From assembly GCF_001005085.2 (NCBI RefSeq), contig NZ_LBMU02000021.1, positions 1 to 64,000 on the forward strand: a stretch of DNA of 64,000 nucleotides, given 5' to 3'. This document shows positions 35,283-43,900 of the stretch, one piece after another. The notes under the pieces were generated by a model that made no database searches, was not told where the DNA came from, and was given only the letters and a program-made list of their open reading frames with translations. The position numbers were made by a program, and so were the translations under genes. Source of the stretch: Streptomyces humi. GTDB lineage: Bacteria > Actinomycetota > Actinomycetes > Streptomycetales > Streptomycetaceae. Numbering within the stretch: the stretch's first letter is position 1; the number at the start of each line of letters is the position of its first letter.

Positions 35283-36254
35283 GAGGGATCTCCTGTCTGC
35301 TGGTGTCTACTGGCGATTACACGGTTTGTCGATAGGTCGCTGCCCTCACTCAAGTCAGCGTATCCGGTCAGGTTTCGATCACCGATAGCGCCCACGGTTA
35401 CACCCCGGGCGCTATCGGATCACGACCGGTATGTTTTTGATCAGCTGATACGACCCGATATCCACCGACTTAACAGGAACCGCGGGCGCTTGTCCCGGAT
35501 CACGGCTTACGTCGTGTCCCGCCCGCGCCCCCCCCTCGGCCGATGTCACCCGCCCGGGCGTACCCCCTTCGCCGCACACCGAAGCCGCCGGGACACCCCG
35601 TGCCCGAACGGGGGCACCTCACACCTGCCCCCTCACCCTCATCACGGGCGCCCGTACGGGCGCGCGCACGGCGACCCCACCGCCTCCCGTCGAGGCGGCG
35701 GGCCGACACACCTCCGGCGACGCCCCCGCCCCCTTTCGGGTGACCAGAATCACGCGCGGTTCCGCGCCGTAACTCCCGGCCTCTCCCCCGGCCTTGACGC
35801 ACGCATCCGTCAACACGTCAGCCAGGTGCGGCCGATGGCACGCACCCCCGTCCGGAGCCCCGCGAGGCGGCAAGAGGAGCAGGGCGCAAACAATCCCGGA
35901 ACGGTCGAATCGCCCCCGAGAATCCCAATCCAAATTTAATATGACAATTTGGACAATCTCTGAAATCCCGTGCACCCCGGACCACTTCGCAAGCCACGAA
36001 GGGGCGTCACGGGCGCATTCCATGAATCCCTCATGTCCGTTTTACCGCAATTGCTGTTTCGTGAAGTAGGTCACTCGGGGCGATATGCCGCAAGCGCCCT
36101 GAGGCGCCCCTTCCTTTCCTTTCCCTGTGCGCCAGTTGGGGCTTGGCGACCGCAAAGGATCAAGTGCCCCATACGCCTCAGACAAAGGTCAATCGGTGTG
36201 TTGTGTGAATCCACCCCTTGTTCCGGACATGTGCTCTCGCATACGTTCCCGCTC
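35283..36254. other. Large intergenic region, about 970 bases
   Basis: No convincing gene on either strand. The part next to the prenyl synthase holds a perfect 12-base inverted repeat (35382-35418). The middle (35490-35860) is C-rich with no coding bias. Around 35925-36060 the DNA becomes clearly AT-richer (AAATTTAATATGACAATTTG). The last part, before 36254, probably contains the promoter and 5' leader of the riboswitch transcript. Confidence 0.5.
35382..35418. promoter_or_regulatory. Perfect 12-base inverted repeat
   Basis: CCGATAGCGCCC (35382-35393) and GGGCGCTATCGG (35407-35418) are exact complements around a 13-base loop. It lies about 100 bases upstream of the prenyl synthase start and no gene ends here, so it is not an obvious terminator. 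It could be an operator or part of a short leader RNA. Confidence 0.5.
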
Positions 36255-36470
36255 GCCGGGCGGACGCCGAATCCTGCCGCCGCCCGTCGTAACCCATCGA
36301 CGAGTTCATTCGTACGGCAGGAGCGGGGGACCCAGGTAAGTCGCCGGACCGGGCGGCCGACGTCATCGACCGACGTCGTTTCCGGAACGGCTAGGGGTGA
36401 AGTCGCATCGCCTTCGGGCGGCGCGGCGGGGCACTCCCCGGGCCCGAACCCGACAGCTCACCTCGCAGGC
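36255..36470 (+). ncRNA. c-di-AMP riboswitch (ydaO/yuaA type)
   Basis: The leader of the SLT-domain gene carries the conserved segments of the ydaO class: CGCCGAATCCTGCCG near 36266-36280, GGCAGGAGCGGGGGACCCA (36316-36334), GGCTAGGGGTGAAG (36389-36402) and CCCGAACCCGACAGCTCACC near 36443-36462. The first CCTGCCG pairs with CGGCAGG to form the outer helix of the first half. In Streptomyces this riboswitch class precedes cell-wall lytic enzyme genes such as rpfA and responds to c-di-AMP. The exact ends are approximate. The ribosome site of the gene follows within 15 bases. Confidence 0.85.
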
Positions 36471-36489
36471 GACGGAGAGGAACCACGCC

Positions 36490-36972
36490 ATGCCCGCTGC
36501 CGCCCAGCTCCGCCGCACCCGCATCGCCCGCACGCTCGCCGCCGTCGGTACCGGCGCCGCCGTGCTCGCCCTTCCGCTCATCGGCGCGACCGCCGCCTCG
36601 GCCGCCACTCCCGCCACCACCCCGACGGTCTCGACGACGCCCGCCGGGTACCCGAACAACCTCGACGGCTGGATCCGCGAATCGCTCGCGATCATGCGCG
36701 AGAAGAGCATTCCGGGCTCCTACAACGGCATCTACCGGAACGTGATCCGCGAGTCCTCCGGCAACCCGAGGGCCATCAACCTCTGGGACTCCAACGCCGC
36801 CGCCGGCATCCCCTCCAAGGGCCTGCTCCAGGTGATCGACCCGACGTTCAACGCCTACCACGTGGCCGGCACGTCGTTCGACATCTACGACCCGGTCGCG
36901 AACATCACCGCCGCGTGCAACTACGCCGCCGCGCGGTACGGGTCCATCGACAACGTCTACGGCGCGTACTGA
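36490..36972 (+). CDS. Secreted transglycosylase-like SLT-domain protein
   Basis: A 160-residue exported protein with signal peptide RTLAAVGTGAAVLALPLIGA ending near SAAT. The SLT/lysozyme-like domain is IYRNVIRESSGNPRAINLWD (catalytic Glu in RESSGNP), then GIPSKGLLQVIDPTFNAYHV and DPVANITAACNYAAARYG. It should cut or remodel peptidoglycan outside the cell. ATG at 36490 follows GGAGAGGAA. It is controlled by the c-di-AMP riboswitch just upstream, which links wall turnover to nucleotide signalling, as for Streptomyces resuscitation-promoting factors. Confidence 0.88.
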   Translation: MPAAAQLRRTRIARTLAAVGTGAAVLALPLIGATAASAATPATTPTVSTTPAGYPNNLDGWIRESLAIMREKSIPGSYNGIYRNVIRESSGNPRAINLWDSNAAAGIPSKGLLQVIDPTFNAYHVAGTSFDIYDPVANITAACNYAAARYGSIDNVYGAY

Positions 36973-36985
36973 CCGACGCCCCGTA

Positions 36986-37792
36986 TCAGACGAAGAGTCT
37001 TTCGAGGACGACGGCGATGCCGTCGTCCTCGTTCGACGTGGTGATCTCGTCCGCCCTCGCCCTGAGTTCGGGGTGCGCGTTGGCCATCGCCACCCCGTGG
37101 GCGGCCCAGTCGAACATCGGGATGTCGTTGGGCATGTCACCGAACGCGATGGCCCCGTCGGGGCTCAGCCCCAGATGATCGGCGGCCAGCGCGAGACCGG
37201 TCGCCTTGGTCACCCCGCACGGCTGGAGTTCCACGGTCCCCGGTCCCGACATGGTGACCGTCGCCAGCGAACCCACCACCGCGCGGGCGGTCGCCGCCAG
37301 TTCGTCGTCGGACAGGGCGTGGTGGCGCAGCAGCACCTTGCTGATGGGCGCGCACCACAGGTCGTCACGCCGGTCGACGCGCAGCGCGGGCAGCGTGGGG
37401 TGGGGCATCAGGTAGCCCGGTTCGATGAGCGTGAGCCCGTCCACGCCGTCCTGGTCGACCGCCGCGTACACCTGGCCGACCTCCGCCTCGATCTTGCCGA
37501 GCGCGGTCTCCGCCAGCTCCCGGTCCAGGGTGACCGACCACAGCAGACGGTGCGCGCCGGCGTCGTACACCTGCGCGCCCTGGCCGCAGACCGCGAGTCC
37601 CGTGCAGCCGAGGTCGTCGAGGAGCGGGCGCACTCTCGGCGCGGGGCGGCCCGTCACCACGAGGTGCGTGGCGCCGGCCCGGCCGGCCCGTGCGAGCGCG
37701 GCGAGCGACCGGTCCGAGAGGGTGTCGTCGGCGCGCAGCAGCGTGCCGTCCAGGTCGGTGGCGATCAGTGAGTACGGGGAGGGTGCGACCAT
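36986..37792 (-). CDS. HAD-superfamily phosphatase (Cof/IIB type)
   Basis: A 268-residue hydrolase. Motif I is LIATDLDGTLLRADDTLS with the nucleophile Asp and acid Asp, motif II is LVVTGRPAPRV, the Lys is in CGVTKATGLALAADHLG, and motif IV is AIAFGDMPNDIPMFDWA. The cap is inserted after motif II as in Cof proteins. Substrates are usually small sugar or cofactor phosphates. It is convergent with the SLT gene with only 13 bases between stops. Confidence 0.88.
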   Translation of the reverse strand: MVAPSPYSLIATDLDGTLLRADDTLSDRSLAALARAGRAGATHLVVTGRPAPRVRPLLDDLGCTGLAVCGQGAQVYDAGAHRLLWSVTLDRELAETALGKIEAEVGQVYAAVDQDGVDGLTLIEPGYLMPHPTLPALRVDRRDDLWCAPISKVLLRHHALSDDELAATARAVVGSLATVTMSGPGTVELQPCGVTKATGLALAADHLGLSPDGAIAFGDMPNDIPMFDWAAHGVAMANAHPELRARADEITTSNEDDGIAVVLERLFV

Positions 37793-37937
37793 GATCAGAG
37801 AATACGGACAGCACGCCCCAGGGACTCACTGTGCGTTTCGGCCTCAAGTGGCGTCCGCCGCCTCGGTGATGGGGCGTTGTCGGTGTGGCCGGTTACGTTC
37901 ACGGTGATCTGGTGGCACCGAGCTGACGGGGGCGGTC

Positions 37938-38528
37938 GTGGTGACGGACGGGACGGGAGATCTGCGGGCGTATCTCCTGGATGCCTCGACCGGGGTGCTG
38001 GAGCGGTTCCCGGCGGAGCTGCGGACCGAGATCTACGCACTGTCGTTCCGTATCTGGCGTGTGGACGACGACAAACGCAGACCGTATGTGGCGATCGGTT
38101 ACAACACCGAGCGCCAGTACGAGGCCGAAAGACGTCTGGCGGATCCGGGCGAGGCGCGCTGGCACTACGCGTACTGGCTTCTCGACGGCTTCGAGATGCT
38201 GGGCAACTGCCCGGAGGACCCGGCCGGGGGCGCGTTGTACGTCGAGGAGGTGCGGGAGCTCGGACTCTGGTTCGACGGGGGCGCCGAGGACGCCGAACTG
38301 GACGCGAAGCACGAACTGTTGGGGCTGCACTTCGCGGACGCGTGTATACAGCTGGCCCGTGATCTGCATGCCGGGGGCCGCATCGAGAGGGCCCTCGGCC
38401 GGCCGCTGCCGGTGGTGGTGTTCGACATGTACTGCCCGGGGTGGGAGGTGGAGGCCACCGAGGCGGCCAACCCGCCCGCGCTGATCGAAAGGTTCCTGGC
38501 CTGGCAGCGGGCCGAGGGAGAGGGGTAG
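37938..38528 (+). CDS. Hypothetical acidic cytoplasmic protein
   Basis: A 196-residue protein without signal peptide or membrane segment. It begins MVTDGTGDLRAYLLDASTGV and contains IYALSFRIWRVDDDKRRPYV, GYNTERQYEAERRLADPGEA and VFDMYCPGWEVEATEAANPP. This pattern (an early structural part, then YNTE with a later acidic, Trp-rich part) resembles immunity- or DUF4303-like proteins in general outline, but I cannot assign a family with confidence. It starts with GTG at 37938 and is divergent from the HAD gene. Confidence 0.6.
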   Translation: MVTDGTGDLRAYLLDASTGVLERFPAELRTEIYALSFRIWRVDDDKRRPYVAIGYNTERQYEAERRLADPGEARWHYAYWLLDGFEMLGNCPEDPAGGALYVEEVRELGLWFDGGAEDAELDAKHELLGLHFADACIQLARDLHAGGRIERALGRPLPVVVFDMYCPGWEVEATEAANPPALIERFLAWQRAEGEG

Positions 38529-38590
38529 CCGACCCGCGACGGGCCGAGGAGGGCCCGGCGTCCCTCTCGGGAACGCGGGGCCCTGCCTTG

Positions 38591-38652
38591 TGGCCGGGCT
38601 GCCACGTGGCCGGGCTGCCTCGTGGTGGGCTACCTCCTGGTGGGCTACCTCG
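38591..38652. repeat. 15-16-base tandem repeat copying the 3' end of the ATP-grasp gene
   Basis: Units are TGGCCGGGCTGCCACG (38591), TGGCCGGGCTGCCTCG (38607), TGGTGGGCTACCTCC (38623) and TGGTGGGCTACCTCG (38638). The last carries the real stop codon of the ATP-grasp gene (CTA at 38645-38647 on the plus strand). The unit before it carries the same CTA. Confidence 0.75.
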
Positions 38653-39922
38653 TGATCGTGCCGGAGCCCCGGCGGTTGGTGCGCCAGAGCTGGTAGAGGT
38701 GCTTCGCGCCCGGTCGCACGAAGCGCGCGAGCATCGTGACGAACGGCATCGGGTCGTCACCCGCGAACCAGGCCAGTTCGGTCCCGCTCGGCCGCCCGGG
38801 CGCGTGCGGTGTCGTGTAGCCGCTGCGGCGGTACGCCAGGAGGGCGGGCAGGTCGATGTTCTCCACGACGTACCGGTGGCCGGCTCGCTGTTCCCCCTCC
38901 GGAACTCGGCGTCCGGTCAGGTCCAGGTGCATGGCACGGACCACGTCCACACCCGACTCGCTTTCGAAGAGCCGGAACTGGGCGCCCATGCGCGGGTTGA
39001 AGTCGAGCAGCTTGTAGCGCCCGTCACGCCGGTCGAAGCGCAGGTCCAGGTCGATGATGCCGGTGAAGCCGATCTGCTTGATGAAACGCGCGGCGAGGTC
39101 GGCGAGTTCCGGATTGTCGACGACGTACGCGTTCGCGGTCATGCCCGCGTGCGGCGGCCACGACCGGACCTTCACTCCGGTGAACAGGGCGCGCGGGGTG
39201 GAGTCGGCGTCGAAGTAGGCGTGCACGATCCAGTCCTCCGCCTCCTCTCGCGGCAGGTACTCCTGGAGGATGACGCCCGGAGGGGTGCCCCAGTCGCGGG
39301 CGAGGGTGAGCAGACCCTCCCGGGTGGCGATCCGCGTCGTTCCGTTGACGGCGGGCCGTTCGCGCCGGACGAACGCCTCTCGGTTCTTGGCCACGATCGG
39401 GAAGCGCGCCTTCTCCGCGAAGTCGACGATCTCCTCGTACGACTGCGGGAACGCTGCTTCCGGACTGGGGATGCCGTGTTCCACGCACAGTTCGTGCAGC
39501 CCCTGCTTGCTGGCCAGCCGACGCGGCAGCCCGGGCTCCACGCGCGGGAAGAGGAAACGCTCGCCGAGTGCGTCCTGATGCTCGGCGATCAGGACGGCGG
39601 CCTCCTCGTCGGTGGGGATCAGCACGGCCGGCCGGCCGATACGGCGGCCGACGCGCAGCAGTCCCTCGACGAGACGGTCCGGTTCCTCGGCGCCTGTCGT
39701 AGGCCACACGAACGCCCGTTCCAGATAACGGGACGAGGCCGCCGGTGTGTACGCGTCCTCCGTGATCGCGTACATGGGCACGCCGAGGCGCCCCAGACTG
39801 CGAATCGCGCCGACTCCGCCGTGGTGCAGCGGATAGTCGCCGAACTTGACGATCAGGCCCGGCACGTCGCGGTCCGCCTCGAACGGCACGCCGACGGCAT
39901 TCCTGGCCACGGGTCCCCCCAC
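38645..39922 (-). CDS. ATP-grasp family ligase (carboxylate-amine ligase-like)
   Basis: A 425-residue enzyme of the ATP-grasp fold. Visible parts: the N-terminal preATP-grasp region PGLIVKFGDYPLHHGGVGAI, ATP-binding PIVAKNREAFVRRERPAVNG and GVILQEYLPREEAEDWIVHA, and the metal site FTGIIDLDLRFDRRDGRYKL with LLDFNPRMGAQF. These enzymes couple a carboxylate to an amine or thiol using ATP. The substrate is unknown. The start is taken as GTG at 39922; an internal GTG a few codons later is possible. Its stop region is tandemly repeated. Confidence 0.8.
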   Translation of the reverse strand: MGGPVARNAVGVPFEADRDVPGLIVKFGDYPLHHGGVGAIRSLGRLGVPMYAITEDAYTPAASSRYLERAFVWPTTGAEEPDRLVEGLLRVGRRIGRPAVLIPTDEEAAVLIAEHQDALGERFLFPRVEPGLPRRLASKQGLHELCVEHGIPSPEAAFPQSYEEIVDFAEKARFPIVAKNREAFVRRERPAVNGTTRIATREGLLTLARDWGTPPGVILQEYLPREEAEDWIVHAYFDADSTPRALFTGVKVRSWPPHAGMTANAYVVDNPELADLAARFIKQIGFTGIIDLDLRFDRRDGRYKLLDFNPRMGAQFRLFESESGVDVVRAMHLDLTGRRVPEGEQRAGHRYVVENIDLPALLAYRRSGYTTPHAPGRPSGTELAWFAGDDPMPFVTMLARFVRPGAKHLYQLWRTNRRGSGTITR

Positions 39923-40155
39923 GTGTCCCCCCTACAGACCGGACCCACCCCGTCCGTGTCCCCCAAAGGACGCTAAGCCGGAATTGCACCCTCCGACAAG
40001 GTCTATTCGGACATTGCGAACTCTTTAGACACTGCCACGACAGCCAACTCACCCGTAACGTGTGGCGCGACCACATGGAATGCCGCGCAACGCCCTGGCC
40101 GTGTCCCCACATGGCCAATCCCAAGCGGCACGGATGAGAGCGAGGCAGCCACCCC

Positions 40156-41376
40156 ATGCCCCCCTTGCCCCCCTTCGAGGTCCCCGAGGGTGACCCCTTC
40201 GGCCCGCACAACCTTCCGTATGGCGTGTTCTCGACCTCTGGGAGCACGGACCGGAGGGTCGGCGTCCGGCTCGGTGACCACGTCCTGGACGCCGGAGCCG
40301 CGGCCCTGGCCCTCGGCTCCCCGTACGCCTCCCTGCTCGCCCGCCCGACCCTGAACCCGCTGCTGGCGGCGGGCCGCACCACCTGGTCGGACGTACGGCG
40401 CGCAGTGACCGCGTGGGTGAGCGTCCCCGCGCACCGCGCGACGCTCGAACCCCTCTTCCACCCGCTGTCCGAGGTGACTCTCCACCTGCCCTTCGAGGTC
40501 GCCGACTACGTCGACTTCTACGCCTCCGAGAACCACGCCCGGAACGCCGGCCGCATCTTCCGCCCCGACGCCGCCGAGCCGCTCACCCCCAACTGGAAGC
40601 ACCTGCCGATCGGTTACCACGGCCGCGCGGGCACGGTCGTGGTGTCGGGAACGGACGTCGTGCGACCGTCGGGCCAGCGGAAGGCGCCCTCGGACCCGGC
40701 ACCGGTGTTCGGACCGTCGGTACGGCTGGACATCGAGGCCGAGGTGGGCTTCGTCGTCGGCGCGCCGTCGCGGCACGGCGAACCCGTCGCGCTGGGCGAC
40801 TTCCGGGACCACGTGTTCGGACTCACGCTCCTGAACGACTGGTCGGCACGTGACATCCAGGCCTGGGAGTACGTCCCGCTCGGCCCGTTCCTCGGCAAGT
40901 CGTTCGCCACCTCGATCTCGGCGTGGATCACCCCGCTGGAGGCACTGGAGGAGGCACGGGTGGCCCCGCCCCGGCGGACGCATCCGCTGCTGCCGTACCT
41001 CGACGACTCCACCGAGGAACCCACCGGCTACGACCTGCGGATCTCGATCGCCATCAACGGGCAGACGGTGTCCGAGCCACCGTTCTCCACCATGTACTGG
41101 ACCGCCGCCCAGCAACTCGCCCACCTGACCGTCAACGGCGCCTCGCTGCGCACCGGCGACCTGTACGGCTCCGGCACGGTGAGCGGCACGGAGCCCGGGG
41201 AACGCGGCTCGCTGCTGGAGCTGACCTGGAACGGACAGGACCCGCTCGAACTCCCCGACGGGAAGCGGACCTACCTGGAGGACGGTGACGTGGTGACCCT
41301 GTCGGCGTGGGCTCCGGGGCCGGGCGGGAGCCGGGTCGGGCTCGGAGACGTCAGCGGGCGGATCGTGGCGGGGTGA
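40156..41376 (+). CDS. fahA: Fumarylacetoacetase
   Basis: A 406-residue hydrolase for the last step of tyrosine/phenylalanine breakdown (fumarylacetoacetate to fumarate and acetoacetate). The N-terminal domain reads DPFGPHNLPYGVFSTSG. Metal ligands are placed as in the mouse enzyme: Asp in YVDFYASENHARNAG, two Glu in LDIEAEVGFVVG and Asp in LLNDWSARDIQAWEYVPLG. PNWKHLPIGYHGRAGTVVVS is another signature. No other homogentisate pathway genes are adjacent. Confidence 0.93.
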   Translation: MPPLPPFEVPEGDPFGPHNLPYGVFSTSGSTDRRVGVRLGDHVLDAGAAALALGSPYASLLARPTLNPLLAAGRTTWSDVRRAVTAWVSVPAHRATLEPLFHPLSEVTLHLPFEVADYVDFYASENHARNAGRIFRPDAAEPLTPNWKHLPIGYHGRAGTVVVSGTDVVRPSGQRKAPSDPAPVFGPSVRLDIEAEVGFVVGAPSRHGEPVALGDFRDHVFGLTLLNDWSARDIQAWEYVPLGPFLGKSFATSISAWITPLEALEEARVAPPRRTHPLLPYLDDSTEEPTGYDLRISIAINGQTVSEPPFSTMYWTAAQQLAHLTVNGASLRTGDLYGSGTVSGTEPGERGSLLELTWNGQDPLELPDGKRTYLEDGDVVTLSAWAPGPGGSRVGLGDVSGRIVAG

Positions 41377-41745
41377 CGGGCGGCCGGCGCACCTGATCCG
41401 GGGCGGCGGGGCGCGCTGGCACGGTGGCACGGTGCGCGCGGAAGGGGCATCGAGGACGGGTGCGTACGGCGGGCGTGGCGGGACCATGGAGACGATTCCC
41501 GGATGGAGGAGAGAGCGCGGATCCTCGAGCCCGGATCCTCGTCGGCACCTGACTCCAGGCGCCTCTCACCGTCATACTGGCGTAACACGCACCATGCGAC
41601 GCGCTCGTACGCGCACGGTGCGAGGCGGCGGCGCGCGGGCCACGAAACGCACCGGCGTACGCAGCCTGTCGCACAACGGCCTGTCCCCCCGCACCACCCG
41701 CCCAGCCTCCCGCGCACCTCTCCGATCAGGAAACGGAGCCCCGGC
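41377..41745. other. Intergenic region between fahA and the M56 peptidase gene
   Basis: About 370 bases. Frames are open on both strands but have no recognisable protein. A short direct repeat TGGCACGG occurs twice near 41419. The promoter of the peptidase gene is presumably between about 41570 and 41740. No operator or terminator can be named. Confidence 0.35.
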
Positions 41746-42684
41746 ATGACCGTCTGCCTGCTCCTGCTGACCACCGTCGCTCTGACGGCCGCGGTTCCGG
41801 TGCCGCGTGCACTGGTGCGGGCCCTGTGGCCGGAGCGCGAACCGGTGGTCGCGCTCTGGGTGTGGCAGTGCCTGGTCGCCACGGTGCTGATGTGCTGCCT
41901 GGCCGCGCTGGTCCTGGGTGCCGCGGCGGTCTTCCACACCGTGCGCGACAGGGTGTTTGCCCCGGCGCCACCGGCGGTCACCGCGGCGTACGACCTCTCC
42001 GTGGCGCCCCTGTGGGCGGTCGTCCTGACGGTGCTGCTGGCGTGCGGGGCGGCATGGACGACGGCGATGCTCGCCCGCGAGCTCGTCGAGGCCCGCCGGG
42101 GCCGCGACCGTACCCGCGCCCACCTGCGCGAGCGGGCGCCGGAACTGCCCGCGGGCCTGCCGGCGGCACGTGGGCCGATGCTGGTGCTGGAGGACGAGTA
42201 CCCGGACGCCTGGTGGATGCCCGGGCACCCGCCGCAGCTGGTCGTCACGACAGGAGCGCTGCACCGCCTCACCGACCACCAGCTGGACGCGGTCCTCACC
42301 CACGAACGGGGACACGCCCGCGCCCACCACGACTGGCTGCTCCACCTGTCCAGCGCTCTCGCCACGGGCTTCCCGCGGGTGCCGCTCTTCTCCCACTTCT
42401 GCGACCAGACCCACCGGCTGGTCGAACTGGCCGCCGACGACACCGCGTCCCGCCGCTGCGGCCACCTCACCACCGCGCTGGCCCTGATCGAACTCAACCA
42501 GCACCGCGGAGTCCTCTCCTGCGCGTCGAGCCGCCGGCTGCTGGGCGAGCGGGTCGACCGCCTCCTGGAGCCACCTCCACGGCTGCTGCGCCGCCAGCGG
42601 GCCCTGACGACGACGGTGGCCGCGCTGATCCCCCTGCTGCCCCTCCTGATCACGTTCGCACCGGGGCTGACGGCACTCGGCTAG
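41746..42684 (+). CDS. M56-family (BlaR1-like) membrane metallopeptidase
   Basis: A 312-residue membrane protein with three N-terminal hydrophobic segments, a cytoplasmic zinc protease domain and a final membrane segment (TTVAALIPLLPLLITF). The zinc motif is VLTHERGHARAHHDWLLHLS (HExxH as HERGH) and the third ligand is in LVELAADDTASRRCG. It follows the BlaR1/M48-like pattern but has no extracellular penicillin sensor. Such genes usually lie beside a BlaI/MecI repressor; none is present here. ATG at 41746 is taken because upstream in-frame sequence is not protein-like. Confidence 0.82.
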   Translation: MTVCLLLLTTVALTAAVPVPRALVRALWPEREPVVALWVWQCLVATVLMCCLAALVLGAAAVFHTVRDRVFAPAPPAVTAAYDLSVAPLWAVVLTVLLACGAAWTTAMLARELVEARRGRDRTRAHLRERAPELPAGLPAARGPMLVLEDEYPDAWWMPGHPPQLVVTTGALHRLTDHQLDAVLTHERGHARAHHDWLLHLSSALATGFPRVPLFSHFCDQTHRLVELAADDTASRRCGHLTTALALIELNQHRGVLSCASSRRLLGERVDRLLEPPPRLLRRQRALTTTVAALIPLLPLLITFAPGLTALG

Positions 42685-42833
42685 GACATGTTCCTGCGCA
42701 CACCGGCGCCCCAGTGGCAGATCTTCCTCACACCGCCACAAAACCGCAGCTCAACGGCGTGTCCGACGAGGCCTCAGGTGGCGCAACATTTCCGCAACAC
42801 CCCATTCCCTACCGCATCGGTATGGTTCCAGCC

Positions 42834-43625
42834 ATGCCACCCACCGACCGCATCCGAGACCACGCCGGTCAGGGCGCCGCGACCACGGTCGCCGCCCACC
42901 GGGCGCGTCGCCGGCTGCGTGCGGACCAGGCCAGGCAACTCGCCGACCTGCTGCGTCACCAGATCCTCACCGGCGCCTGCCCGGACGGCACCCTTCCCCA
43001 CGAGACCACCCTCGCCACCGACTACCGAGCCACCCGCAACACCGTCCGTCAGGCTCTGGACCTGCTCCGGGCGGAGGGCCTGGTGGACCGGCTCCCCGGC
43101 GTGGGCACCGTGGTCGTCGCCCAGAAGTACCCGCACGGACTCGACCGCCTGATGGGCCTCGCGGAAACCCTCCACGAGCACGGCCAAGTCACCAACGAGG
43201 TCCGCACCGTGGGCCCCGCCCCGGCACCCGCCCCCGTCGCCGGACGCCTCGGCGTTCCGGCTGGCGCAGACGTCCTCTACATCGAACGCCTGCGCCACCT
43301 GAACGGTCTCCCCCTCTCCCTCGACCTCACCTACATCCCCCTGGACATCGGCACCGCGCTCCTCGGTGCCGACCTGGAGAACAACGACGTCTTCAGGCTC
43401 CTGGAATCGATCACCGGTCAGCCCCTGGGGCATGCCGAGATCACCCTGGAAGCGGTGAACGCGGACGCCCACTCCGCCGCCGTGCTCCAGGCCCCGCGCG
43501 GCGCGGCCGTACTGATGCTGGAACGGCTCACGCACCTCGCCGACGGCCGCCCCGTCGACCTCGAGTTCATCCGCTTCCGCGGCGACCGCATCACCATGAG
43601 CGGCCTCCTGCGCCGCTCCCTCTGA
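42834..43625 (+). CDS. GntR-family regulator, HutC/UTRA subfamily
   Basis: A 263-residue repressor. The winged helix is LADLLRHQILTGACPDGTLP, then LATDYRATRNTVRQALDLLR and GLVDRLPGVGTVVVAQ. The effector-binding UTRA domain (about residues 110-255) includes PAGADVLYIERLRHLNGLPL and LSLDLTYIPLDIG. ATG at 42834 is preferred; ATG at 42822 would add four residues. TACCGCATCGGTA at 42810-42822, a small dyad overlapping the start region, could be an autoregulatory site. It stands at the head of the ferredoxin-ABC-flavoprotein operon and probably controls it. Confidence 0.85.
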   Translation: MPPTDRIRDHAGQGAATTVAAHRARRRLRADQARQLADLLRHQILTGACPDGTLPHETTLATDYRATRNTVRQALDLLRAEGLVDRLPGVGTVVVAQKYPHGLDRLMGLAETLHEHGQVTNEVRTVGPAPAPAPVAGRLGVPAGADVLYIERLRHLNGLPLSLDLTYIPLDIGTALLGADLENNDVFRLLESITGQPLGHAEITLEAVNADAHSAAVLQAPRGAAVLMLERLTHLADGRPVDLEFIRFRGDRITMSGLLRRSL

Positions 43626-43656
43626 CCCCTCGCTGACCCGTTTCCTGGAGACAGCC

Positions 43657-43884
43657 ATGCCTCTGGCGCCCCAGCGGGCCGATGTGCCCGTGACCATCGA
43701 CGAGTCCAAGTGCATCGACGGCTGCACGCTCTGCGTGGACATGTGCCCGCTGGACTCCCTCGCCATCGACGAGAGCAACGGCAAGGCCTACATGCACGTC
43801 GACGAGTGCTGGTACTGCGGCCCGTGCGCGGCCCGCTGTCCCACCGGAGCCGTGACGGTCAACATGCCCTATCTGCTCCGGTGA
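43657..43884 (+). CDS. Small two-cluster ferredoxin resembling AprB
   Basis: A 75-residue protein with eight Cys for two [4Fe-4S] clusters: SKCIDGCTLCVDMCPLDSLA and ECWYCGPCAARCPTGAVTV. The second motif closely follows the APS reductase beta subunit pattern (CWxCxxCxxxCPxGAI). AprB proteins are about twice as long; here the C-terminal tail that wraps around AprA is missing. Placed 31 bases after the regulator and in one operon with an AprA-like flavoprotein, it is the likely electron carrier of that protein. Confidence 0.85.
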   Translation: MPLAPQRADVPVTIDESKCIDGCTLCVDMCPLDSLAIDESNGKAYMHVDECWYCGPCAARCPTGAVTVNMPYLLR

Positions 43885-43900
43885 GAGGCCCAGAACCCCG

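Noticed and set aside
35490..36069. Open frames of 90-150 codons in the large intergenic region.
   Set aside because: They lack ribosome sites, contain no recognisable domain, and their third-codon-position GC is not as biased as in neighbouring genes.
42810..42822. TACCGCATCGGTA as a firm GntR operator.
   Set aside because: The dyad is only five bases per arm and overlaps a possible start codon. It does not match the usual HutC-type GT-N-TA-N-AC core, so it is mentioned only as a possibility under the regulator.
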